From assembly GCF_905196875.1 (NCBI RefSeq), contig NZ_CAJJWO010000015.1, positions 1-64,000 of the forward strand: 64,000 nucleotides of DNA. Direction: 5' to 3'. The position numbers and the translations under genes were made by a program. The DNA comes from an uncultured Parabacteroides sp. Its GTDB lineage: Bacteria > Bacteroidota > Bacteroidia > Bacteroidales > Tannerellaceae. Under the pieces are notes generated by a model. That model saw only the letters and a program-made list of their open reading frames with translations. It searched no databases and was not told the origin of the DNA. Shown piece by piece: positions 57,432 through 64,000 of this stretch. Within the stretch, counting starts at the first letter, position 1. Every line of letters begins with the position of its first letter.

Positions 57432-58283
57432 TTACCTTTTACCGTTTTTTCTGATATCGCTGGGAGTTTCTCCGAATACATTTTTGCAATAGCGATTGAA
57501 ATGCGATGCATCAGAGAATTCGAATTCTCTCATGATATCGGCAATACTTTTATCACTTGTCTTTAAGCTGTGTAATATGTGTTTGGATTTTTGTTTTATC
57601 ATCCATTGATATGGACTCATTCCGAAATGAGCTTTGAATTTGCGGTTGAATGTGTTTACGTTTAATCCTGATAAGTCAACAAACTCTTTAACTCCTTTCA
57701 TCTTTAGATAATTTTCCATGATGAATAATTCGAAATCATGGTTATATTTGATTATGGGTAGGAAGAACTCAATGATATCCTCATGGGGATAATAAATTCT
57801 GAATAGCATTGCTAATTCTCTTTGTTTTGTTTCATATAGTTGAGGACAGTTTATTCCATCTTGGAGATATTTCTTGATAGTATGTAGGAACTCTAATAAA
57901 CGCGGTTTAATCTTAAGCTTTCCGAATTTCTCTTCAGTGTTAAGCCAACTCCCTCCGTGTTGTTTCAGTGAAACTGTGTCACAATAGTTATTGCCATCGT
58001 TACCAAATACAACGATAGCTGTTGTATTTTCTTTTGTTTCCCATGCACAGTGAGCAGAAATGGGTAACAGACATATTTCTTTTGTACGAAAAGTGGTATT
58101 AGCGAGTTCATTACATGAAATTGTGACCTCCCCGCTTAAAACGAATATTAATGTATAGGCTTTTTCGCAGGTAAATCCAGTACGTGCGCCTTTTTTACTA
58201 TCGATATATTTGAATTCCACTTTTTTAGAATGAGTGCATTGCTTGCATTCTATGTTTGTATCAAGATAATTTTTACATTTCAT
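57432..58283 (-). CDS. AraC-family transcriptional regulator
   Basis: A 283-aa regulator. The N-terminal ~120 residues are cupin-like (LIFVLSGEVTISCNEL, FRTKEICLLPISAHCAWET); a short N-terminal Cys cluster (MKCKNYLDTNIECKQC) is unusual and might bind metal or sense redox. The C-terminal ~100 residues hold two helix-turn-helices: FVDLSGLNVNTFNRKFKAHFGMSPYQW and SIADIMREFEFSDASHFNRYCKNVFGETP. Targets are unknown; the neighbours are HU (convergent) and a sensor kinase. No clear TAnnTTTG lies upstream. Confidence 0.9.
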   Translation of the reverse strand: MKCKNYLDTNIECKQCTHSKKVEFKYIDSKKGARTGFTCEKAYTLIFVLSGEVTISCNELANTTFRTKEICLLPISAHCAWETKENTTAIVVFGNDGNNYCDTVSLKQHGGSWLNTEEKFGKLKIKPRLLEFLHTIKKYLQDGINCPQLYETKQRELAMLFRIYYPHEDIIEFFLPIIKYNHDFELFIMENYLKMKGVKEFVDLSGLNVNTFNRKFKAHFGMSPYQWMIKQKSKHILHSLKTSDKSIADIMREFEFSDASHFNRYCKNVFGETPSDIRKNGKR

Positions 58284-58406
58284 ACTCAGATTGATGTTAA
58301 CTGTTTTATATTATGAAAATCTGAAATTATAAGGCCTTATGCTGAATAATAAACAATTCATAATTTAATTAGGTTTAGTTGTTTTTTATTGGATGTGGTG
58401 AGTTAA

Positions 58407-60269
58407 TCAAACTATTTTAATGGTAAACCAGAATAAAGTTCCTGCCCCTTCTTCCGACTCCACCTTGATTTCTCCACCGAGCTTTTCTACAATGGTCTTA
58501 CAGATGGAAAGTCCTAATCCCGTACCTTGCTGAAAATTGTTCAGTTTGACGAAACGGCCAAATACCGATCCTACCTTGTCCGCCGGAATGCCGCAGCCAG
58601 TATCTTGTACGTAGAAGCGTAGCATATGGCCTTCCCTCCGGTAACCGAAACGGATACTTCCCCGGGTGGTGAACTTCATGGCATTGTTTAATAGGTTGGT
58701 AATAACCTGGGTTAGGCGGTTACGCTCTGTATGGATGACGCATTGTGGCAAACGTTCTTCGAAAGAGATCTGAACCTCCGGGTATTTGTTGCGGAGTTGG
58801 CAGCTTTGTTCTATTTCCGTTAATAAGCTGTTCAGGTCTACATCCGAATAGGTGAATTCGAGAGTTCCGGCCTCTATCTTGGAGAGGTCGAGTATGTCGT
58901 TGATAAGTTGAAGCAATAGTTGGTTGTTGTTTTCAATGATCCTTGCGAACTCCTGCCGCTCTTCCAAGGTATCTTCATTGGCCAGGAGGGTGGAGAAGCC
59001 TACGATGGCATTCAGTGGGGTACGTATCTCGTGGCTCATATTAGCCAGGAAAGCCGATTTGAGGCGGTTGGCTTCTTCCGCTTTTTCACGTTCGCGTATT
59101 TCTTGTTTCATCCGCCAGTAAAAGCGGAGTCTCATGACAAGGATGGCGACTACGGCACAGATCAGTGCTATTATACTGATTATAGCCAGCTTGTTACGAT
59201 CGTAGAAACTGGGTGGACGTTGGTAGTAGACGGCGTTGCCCGGATAGAGGTGGCTGTCGGTATTGTGCATTTTCAGGTGCCGATAGTTCAGGTATGTATG
59301 TGCCGTTCCTCCTGTGTGCGGCTGGATATCATGGGCAGGAGTGCCTTCGAGTATTTTTTCTAAGGTATGGATCGTTTCGTGACTGTAGTCCGATAGTGAG
59401 ATGTAATGTCCTCCGGCAAAGTTACCGTCTTCCACCTGCTGGTCGGCAATGGTGAATACCGGGTAATGGGAGAAGCCGTAGACGATCCGTTGTATATTGT
59501 CGTTCAGGTAGTTTCTTTGATCCTGGAGTTGTTTGGAGAACCAGGAGTAATACAGTATGCCGGTATCTTTGTTGTAGCGGGAGATCGTGTCGAGTAATTG
59601 TTCGGTGGAGATACGGGTCGTGGTGAGAAGATGTAGTTTCAGGAAAGGGTAATGATCGGCTATGGCCTGTTCCACTTCCTGTTGGGCGCACAGGCTGATA
59701 TAACGATTGTCGGATATGAATGCTATATTTTTGATTTCGGGCTGTATACGCTGCATCAGTTCGAGTGTTTCTTTGATATAGAAGGTCTGGTATAGGGCTG
59801 TTACATTATAGCCTTTCATGATCCGGTAGGCAGGGACAAGCATTTCGGGGGATATGTTCCGTGAAAGGAGGTCCTCTATGCTGGCCGGCATTAGTTCACG
59901 TGAATAGCAGATCAGGACGGGAACATCTTTCCACTCGTTGTCGAATAAGGGACGACATACCACCCATCCGGGATCACCCATAAAGACAACGACTTTGGGA
60001 CGTTGGGGAAATTTCTTTAGTAAAGAGTTTCTTGTAATACCGGCTTCCTCTGTGTTTGCAATGGTCGGGACCATCAGCTCCTCCGTTTCGACTGCATATT
60101 GTGATCCCTTGAAATGCTCGTAAATGGCTTGATAGGCGCCGTTTGTCCAGGCTTCATCGAAGTTGACAGAGTTGAGAACAAGAATGTATTCCTGCTTGCC
60201 TTGATCTTTCGCGCTTACTAGTGTGAAGAGGCTGAGTAAAAGGCTTAGTATTATGACTGTTTTTCGCAT
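58407..60269 (-). CDS. Membrane sensor histidine kinase with periplasmic ABC-substrate-like sensor
   Basis: A 620-aa kinase. Signal/anchor MRKTVIILSLLLSLFTLVSA, then a ~320-residue periplasmic domain resembling the ABC substrate-binding fold (LVLNSVNFDEAWTNGAYQAIY, VVFMGDPGWVVCRPLF, NIAFISDNRYISLCAQQEV). One membrane helix is near residues 352-375 (LAIISIIALICAVVAILVM). HisKA is near 400 (LANMSHEIRTPLNAIVGF, His phosphorylated) and the ATPase domain follows (NLLNNAMKFT, DTGCGIP, GTGLGLSICKTIVEKLGG). There is no receiver domain and no adjacent response regulator gene. A strong terminator of the upstream GH20 gene lies only about 16 bp before the start codon. Confidence 0.93.
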   Translation of the reverse strand: MRKTVIILSLLLSLFTLVSAKDQGKQEYILVLNSVNFDEAWTNGAYQAIYEHFKGSQYAVETEELMVPTIANTEEAGITRNSLLKKFPQRPKVVVFMGDPGWVVCRPLFDNEWKDVPVLICYSRELMPASIEDLLSRNISPEMLVPAYRIMKGYNVTALYQTFYIKETLELMQRIQPEIKNIAFISDNRYISLCAQQEVEQAIADHYPFLKLHLLTTTRISTEQLLDTISRYNKDTGILYYSWFSKQLQDQRNYLNDNIQRIVYGFSHYPVFTIADQQVEDGNFAGGHYISLSDYSHETIHTLEKILEGTPAHDIQPHTGGTAHTYLNYRHLKMHNTDSHLYPGNAVYYQRPPSFYDRNKLAIISIIALICAVVAILVMRLRFYWRMKQEIREREKAEEANRLKSAFLANMSHEIRTPLNAIVGFSTLLANEDTLEERQEFARIIENNNQLLLQLINDILDLSKIEAGTLEFTYSDVDLNSLLTEIEQSCQLRNKYPEVQISFEERLPQCVIHTERNRLTQVITNLLNNAMKFTTRGSIRFGYRREGHMLRFYVQDTGCGIPADKVGSVFGRFVKLNNFQQGTGLGLSICKTIVEKLGGEIKVESEEGAGTLFWFTIKIV

Positions 60270-60284
60270 AAAGCCTGTATAGAT

Positions 60285-60331
60285 TAAAAAACCGGTTAAA
60301 GTCCTACGTCCGGAAGTAGGTCTTTAACCGG
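60285..60331 (-). terminator. Terminator of the second GH20 gene
   Basis: On the minus strand CCGGTTAAAG, CCTAC, an 8-nt loop, GTAGG and CTTTAACCGG form a long stem with one internal mismatch pair, followed by TTTTTT. It lies just before the sensor kinase start codon. Confidence 0.9.
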
Positions 60332-60350
60332 CTCTTTCTTTTTGTGTACC

Positions 60351-62672
60351 CTATTGAATAATTATTTCGTCTACAAACAGGTAAGCCGGATTACCCGCGC
60401 CACCATGCCATGCCGGCAACTTATCGCTTTTGATGATTACTTCCACATAGCGTGCTTTTACCGGGGCAAAAGTAATTTCCTGCGGATAGATACCATCTTT
60501 GTCGGTTTGTTTTAATGAAGGGATCACCTTGGAGGCTACTTCTTTGAAGTTCTGGCCGTCCTCGGATACCTTTACCGTTACTCCGGCTGCTCCCATGATC
60601 CAGTCGCCTTTTACGACATTAGTGTTGAAGCCTACCTTGCTGATTTCAACCGGTTGTTTCAGGTCGATCGCAGCGTCGAGGTCTTTTCCCTGGAAGCCCA
60701 GCCAGCGGCCGGTCTTATAGTTTGTGTCGCCAGTCAGACCGTCTGTCAGTTCGATACCGCCGTTGAAGTCGTATCCTTTGCTTGGAGCGACACGCAAGGT
60801 AACAGGTTTCGCTGTCGATTTGCTGAAGTTGATCTTTTCAGAGAATACGCGGCTGTTGCCGGAAGGACGTACGACAACTGCTTTTATCGTTCCGTCTTCC
60901 TTTATTTTGACAGGAGCTTCATATTTGTTGCTTGCACTGGTCGGTTCGCTGCCATCCAGTGTGTAGTAGATGTCACCCTCTCCCATTGTGGACAGCTTTA
61001 CAACGATCTCACCGTTTTCCGTATCGGTGGTGAATTCGGCGTGGATGTCGAAGATGTTCTTAGCATAGTTGTAACCCAGGCGGTCGTATAATTTAGTCAT
61101 ACGAACCAGGCGAGGCAGGAAGCTCTGGTATTCTTTCTTGCTCGGGTCAGTCCACTGCACTTCGGCCAGGGCTGCCATACGCGGCATTACCATATATTCC
61201 ACCTGTGAAAAGCTCGGGATGTATTCAGTCCACAGGTTAGCCTGTACACCGATCACATATTTCTTGTATTCGTCCGGGATACCGGCAGTCGGTTCCAATG
61301 AATAAACCCGTTCCAGCGGCAGGTAACCTCCGATTGCCAACGGTTCATTTTCTGTGTCGGTCGACTGGTAGTAATCGAAATACAAATAGGTATTTGGAGT
61401 CATGATCACATTGTGGTTCTGTTTGGCAGCTTCGATACCGCCGTCTACACCACGCCAGCTCATCACGGTTGCATTCGGAGCCAGTCCGCCTTCCAGAATT
61501 TCATCCCAACCGATGATGTGACGGCCTTTGCTTTCCACGAATTTCTCCATACGCGAGATTACATAGCTTTGCAGATATTCTTCCGCACTGTGTTTATTGT
61601 CTCCCTTGATACCTTCCGCTTTGATACGGGCCTGGCATTTCGGACAGGTTTTCCAGCGTACTTTCGGACATTCGTCACCGCCGATATGGATATATTCGGA
61701 AGGGAAGAGGTCGATCACTTCCGATAATACATCTTCCAGGAAGCCCATTGCTTTGTCGTTACCGGCACAGATCACGTCGTCGGAGATACCCCATTGTGTC
61801 CATACTTCATACGGACCGCCTGTACAACCCAAGTCCGGGTAAGCGGCCAGTGCAGCCTGCTGGTGACCAGGTAGGTCGATTTCAGGAATGATCGTGATGA
61901 AACGTTCTTTGGCGTAAGCGATTACGTCGCGGATTTCGTCCTGTGTGTAGAAACCACCGTACGGTTTGCCGTCATATTCGCCGGAGTTACGTCCGATCAC
62001 AGTTTCTTTACGTTGGGAACCGATGGTAGTCAGTTCCGGATATTTCTTGATCTCGATACGCCATCCCTGATCGTCTGTCAGATGCCAATGTAGCGTATTC
62101 ATATTGTGTAAAGCCAATATGTCGATAAACTTCTTGACAGAATCGGCCGGGAAAAAGTGACGCGATACATCCAGGTGCATGCCACGATAGACAAAGCGGG
62201 GATAATCGTTGATCGTCACGGCCGGAAGTTCGATGTTCATCCCTTCAGCCACTGCCGGGATCGATTTGCGCAATGTTTGTACGCCGTAGAATACGCCGGC
62301 TTCGGTAGCACCTGCCAGTTCGATACCTTCGGGAGTTACCGTCAGGCGATATCCCTCAGGGTTGGAGATGCTTTTGTCGATAGAGAGGTTGATAGGTTTA
62401 GCACTTTTGTCGGTTACTACTTTCGGTGCGTAGCCGGTTGCTTCTTTAATATAGGAAGCCAGGAACTCGCCAGCTTGTTTCAGTAAGTCATTCCCTTCCG
62501 GGTAGCTGATAGAAGTAGAAGGCGTTAAAATAAAAGGAGTCCCGTTTGTCAGGGAGACATCCTGCGGCAGGGGAATGATTTCATAATCACCGGTAGCGAC
62601 TTTACCGTCGGAACAGGCTACCATTCCTGCAAAAGCTGCGAAAAGCAGCGCGTACTTGCTTAGTTTATTCAT
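60351..62672 (-). CDS. GH20 beta-N-acetylhexosaminidase lipoprotein with C-terminal binding domain
   Basis: A 773-aa lipoprotein (lipobox GMVAC). GH20b domain ~25-150; catalytic barrel ~155-500 with FVYRGMHLDVSRHFF, HWHLTDDQGWRIEIK, IPEIDLPGHQ and the catalytic Asp-Glu in YIHIGGDECPK, then WDEILEGGLAPNATVMSWRG. A chitobiase-type beta domain follows (~540-610; DIYYTLDGSEPTS), and the last ~140 residues look like an F5/8 type C discoidin module (GVTVKVSEDGQNFKEV, ARYVEVIIKSDKLP), probably glycan-binding. It is the longer relative of the 18369-20288 enzyme. The promoter is TATCTTTG on the minus strand (plus 62741-62748). Confidence 0.95.
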   Translation of the reverse strand: MNKLSKYALLFAAFAGMVACSDGKVATGDYEIIPLPQDVSLTNGTPFILTPSTSISYPEGNDLLKQAGEFLASYIKEATGYAPKVVTDKSAKPINLSIDKSISNPEGYRLTVTPEGIELAGATEAGVFYGVQTLRKSIPAVAEGMNIELPAVTINDYPRFVYRGMHLDVSRHFFPADSVKKFIDILALHNMNTLHWHLTDDQGWRIEIKKYPELTTIGSQRKETVIGRNSGEYDGKPYGGFYTQDEIRDVIAYAKERFITIIPEIDLPGHQQAALAAYPDLGCTGGPYEVWTQWGISDDVICAGNDKAMGFLEDVLSEVIDLFPSEYIHIGGDECPKVRWKTCPKCQARIKAEGIKGDNKHSAEEYLQSYVISRMEKFVESKGRHIIGWDEILEGGLAPNATVMSWRGVDGGIEAAKQNHNVIMTPNTYLYFDYYQSTDTENEPLAIGGYLPLERVYSLEPTAGIPDEYKKYVIGVQANLWTEYIPSFSQVEYMVMPRMAALAEVQWTDPSKKEYQSFLPRLVRMTKLYDRLGYNYAKNIFDIHAEFTTDTENGEIVVKLSTMGEGDIYYTLDGSEPTSASNKYEAPVKIKEDGTIKAVVVRPSGNSRVFSEKINFSKSTAKPVTLRVAPSKGYDFNGGIELTDGLTGDTNYKTGRWLGFQGKDLDAAIDLKQPVEISKVGFNTNVVKGDWIMGAAGVTVKVSEDGQNFKEVASKVIPSLKQTDKDGIYPQEITFAPVKARYVEVIIKSDKLPAWHGGAGNPAYLFVDEIIIQ

Positions 62673-62740
62673 GCGTCATTAAAAGTTATAAATGATAATG
62701 TCTTTTTTAGATTGTTTTATATTCCGTCAGAGATTGCGTT

Positions 62741-62748
62741 CAAAGATA
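62741..62748 (-). promoter_or_regulatory. -7 element of the second GH20 gene
   Basis: CAAAGATA on the plus strand equals TATCTTTG leftward, about 70 bp before the start codon. Confidence 0.6.
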
Positions 62749-62797
62749 AGAATTTATTTCATATGTGTAATAATCAGGCAGTAAAGGACGTAAATTA

Positions 62798-63628
62798 TTA
62801 TAAATCTATCACTTTGTCTTTTTTGAAGAAGTTGCTTACTTTCTTTACGGTGCTGCATTTAGTGTAGGCGTCATGGCAATAGATCAGTACCTGTCCTTCG
62901 CGGGCTGCTTCTTCGAGCATACGAATCTTTTCCTGGTAAGAGGTGACCGGATAGGTGTCGTAGGCTGATATCCACTCAGGTGAGACGCTCGCTGCAAGGG
63001 GGATTACGTCTCCGGTAAAGACAAAAGTCTGTTCGGAAGTCGTAATGTAAGGGACCAGCTGTCCGGGCGTGTGACCATCGAAGATACGAAGTTTGATGCC
63101 GGTACATAGCTCCATATCGGTGTCGATAAGGCGTAACAGTCCTCTATCTGCAACAGCCTGCATATTTTCCATAAAATAAGAGTCTTTTTCCAGCGGGTTC
63201 GGATGCAGGAAGTTTTCCCATTGTCTGCGGCTGACCCAGTGGACGGCATTTGGAAATGACGGATATAACTCGCCGGTCTCCTTATTCTTTCGGGTGGTAT
63301 AACCACAATGGTCGAAATGAAGGTGGGTGAGTACGACGTCTGTTACCTGTTCCGGAGAAATACCTTTTTTCCGTAATTCATCTTCCAGATCGGCCAGGTC
63401 GAAGAAGTTGTAATAGCTGAGTTGGCTGAGATGTTTGTCGCCTGCACCGTTGTCGACAAGGACTACTTTTTCAGGAGCCTTTGATATTAGTAGGCTTCTC
63501 ATCGAGAGGATGCAACCATTCGTCTCGTTACTCGGATAACGCCGGCTCCAGGCTGTCTTCGGAATGGCTCCGAACATAGCTCCTCCATCTGCGTAAAAAC
63601 ATCCTGTGTCTATTATTTGTATCTCCAT
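62798..63628 (-). CDS. MBL-fold metallohydrolase (lactonase-like)
   Basis: A 276-aa cytoplasmic metallo-beta-lactamase-fold protein. Metal ligands are visible: THLHFDHCG (H-x-H-x-D-H), a later DGHTPGQL His, the bridging Asp in FVFTGDVIPL and the last His in LIYCHDAYT. The layout resembles N-acyl-homoserine lactonases and other lactone or thioester hydrolases of the family, but substrate cannot be told from sequence. It stands alone; TATATTTG on the minus strand (plus 63645-63652) gives a very short leader. It is divergent from the Mur ligase gene. Confidence 0.88.
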   Translation of the reverse strand: MEIQIIDTGCFYADGGAMFGAIPKTAWSRRYPSNETNGCILSMRSLLISKAPEKVVLVDNGAGDKHLSQLSYYNFFDLADLEDELRKKGISPEQVTDVVLTHLHFDHCGYTTRKNKETGELYPSFPNAVHWVSRRQWENFLHPNPLEKDSYFMENMQAVADRGLLRLIDTDMELCTGIKLRIFDGHTPGQLVPYITTSEQTFVFTGDVIPLAASVSPEWISAYDTYPVTSYQEKIRMLEEAAREGQVLIYCHDAYTKCSTVKKVSNFFKKDKVIDL

Positions 63629-63699
63629 TTCACTTTTTTTGTGTCAAATATAAGCAAGTTTTTTCTATCTACGATACGTCGAAGCTTGATGAAATTGTG

Positions 63700-63707
63700 T
63701 ACATTTG
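63700..63707 (+). promoter_or_regulatory. -7 element of the Mur ligase gene
   Basis: TACATTTG, 17 bp before the ATG, matches TAnnTTTG. The leftward element TATATTTG of the MBL gene is at 63645-63652, so the two promoters are back to back. Confidence 0.6.
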
Positions 63708-63723
63708 CGCCAAAATCTAAGCG

Positions 63724-64000
63724 ATGCGAAAAGTTCATTTAATCTCCGTAACCGAACCTCTTGTGCTTGACCTGGCTTTGGCTATTCATGAGAAGGGATA
63801 TGAAGTGAGCGTTTCCGGCGACGGTATAACAGAGGATGTAGTTGCAAGGCTTCGTGCTGCCGGTTGTACTTGTCATGGAAACGGTTGGTTTCCGGAGAGA
63901 TTAATAAAGGATAGTAATTTTGTCGTTCTGGGTGCAACTGTCAAACAAGACAATCCGGAGCTGATAAAGGCAAAAGAATTAGGATTACTTATTCTCTCAA
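63724..64000 (+). CDS. Mur ligase N-terminus (Mpl/MurC-like), cut by window end
   Basis: The first 92 codons of an open frame that runs off the window. It starts MRKVHLISVTEPLVLDLALAI and continues with HEKGYEVSVSGDGIT, then FVVLGATVKQDNPELIKAKELGL. The pattern is the Rossmann-like N-terminal domain of MurC/Mpl (normally 'HxIaIGGsaMhnLAlAL...GyxVtGSDD'), with the 'adNPEL-kA-ELGL' block closest to Mpl, which recycles murein tripeptide. The usual GG-S loop is replaced by SVTEPLV, so the paralogue is divergent. Assignment between Mpl and MurC needs the rest of the gene. Confidence 0.7.
   Translation, partial: MRKVHLISVTEPLVLDLALAIHEKGYEVSVSGDGITEDVVARLRAAGCTCHGNGWFPERLIKDSNFVVLGATVKQDNPELIKAKELGLLILS

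Overview
The window reads as chromosome of a gut Bacteroidales, most likely a Parabacteroides species. The evidence is SusC/SusD, FecI/FecR, FtsX-type permease and DUF3575/DUF3868 genes, a large surface protein ending in what I recognise as a Parabacteroides-type DUF6383 tail, and many promoters with the Bacteroidetes -7 element TAnnTTTG. I saw no rRNA, tRNA, CRISPR array, prophage or transposase.

Layout. 1-5.7 kb: outer-membrane barrel protein, a secreted protein of unknown function, and a TonB-dependent receptor with a secreted glycerophosphodiester phosphodiesterase. 5.8-14.2 kb: a polysaccharide-utilisation-type locus (ECF sigma, FecR anti-sigma, SusC with STN domain, SusD, GH109 alpha-N-acetylgalactosaminidase), suggesting foraging on GalNAc-containing host glycans. 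14.5-20.3 kb: a 1226-aa surface protein and a GH20 hexosaminidase. 20.4-22.7 kb: OprO/P-type porin and PstS. 22.9-30.7 kb: nitronate monooxygenase family enzyme, a DUF3575/DUF3868 pair behind a putative invertible promoter, an HU-like/DUF4469 protein, a palindromic minisatellite and a mosaic surface protein. 30.8-42.5 kb (all minus strand): two tandem copies of a three-gene module (Rid-family protein, hemerythrin/ScdA-like protein, LuxR regulator with a degenerate receiver) downstream of a five-gene iron-type operon (barrel, imelysin, di-heme oxidoreductase, second barrel, CxxCH lipoprotein). 42.5-43.4 kb: a long intergenic region encoding two paralogous structured RNAs. 43.4-50.2 kb: pflB/pflA, a small lipoprotein, a CDF metal exporter, ahpC/ahpF. 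50.4-64 kb: FtsX-like permease, unknown protein, S9 peptidase, HU, AraC regulator, sensor kinase, second GH20, MBL hydrolase and the start of a Mur ligase.

Four regulatory readings stand out. (1) Four promoters (before the 852 and 1701 genes, the porin and pstS) carry 7-mers close to TGnAAYA on an 11-bp register, the proximal copy always exactly 20 bp before TTTG; this is PhoB/PhoP-box geometry and ties a TonB receptor, GDPD, porin, PstS and one unknown secreted protein into a probable phosphate-starvation regulon. (2) A perfect 19-bp inverted repeat with AGTTC-N5-GAACT cores flanks a 235-bp segment holding a leftward consensus -7 element: a likely phase-variable promoter. (3) The twin RNAs keep loop sequences while both arms of their stems change together. 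(4) A 16-bp dyad TACCTA-N4-(T/C)AGGTA sits before both the iron operon and the CDF exporter.

All functions are assigned by reading motifs and recalling families; no database search was run.
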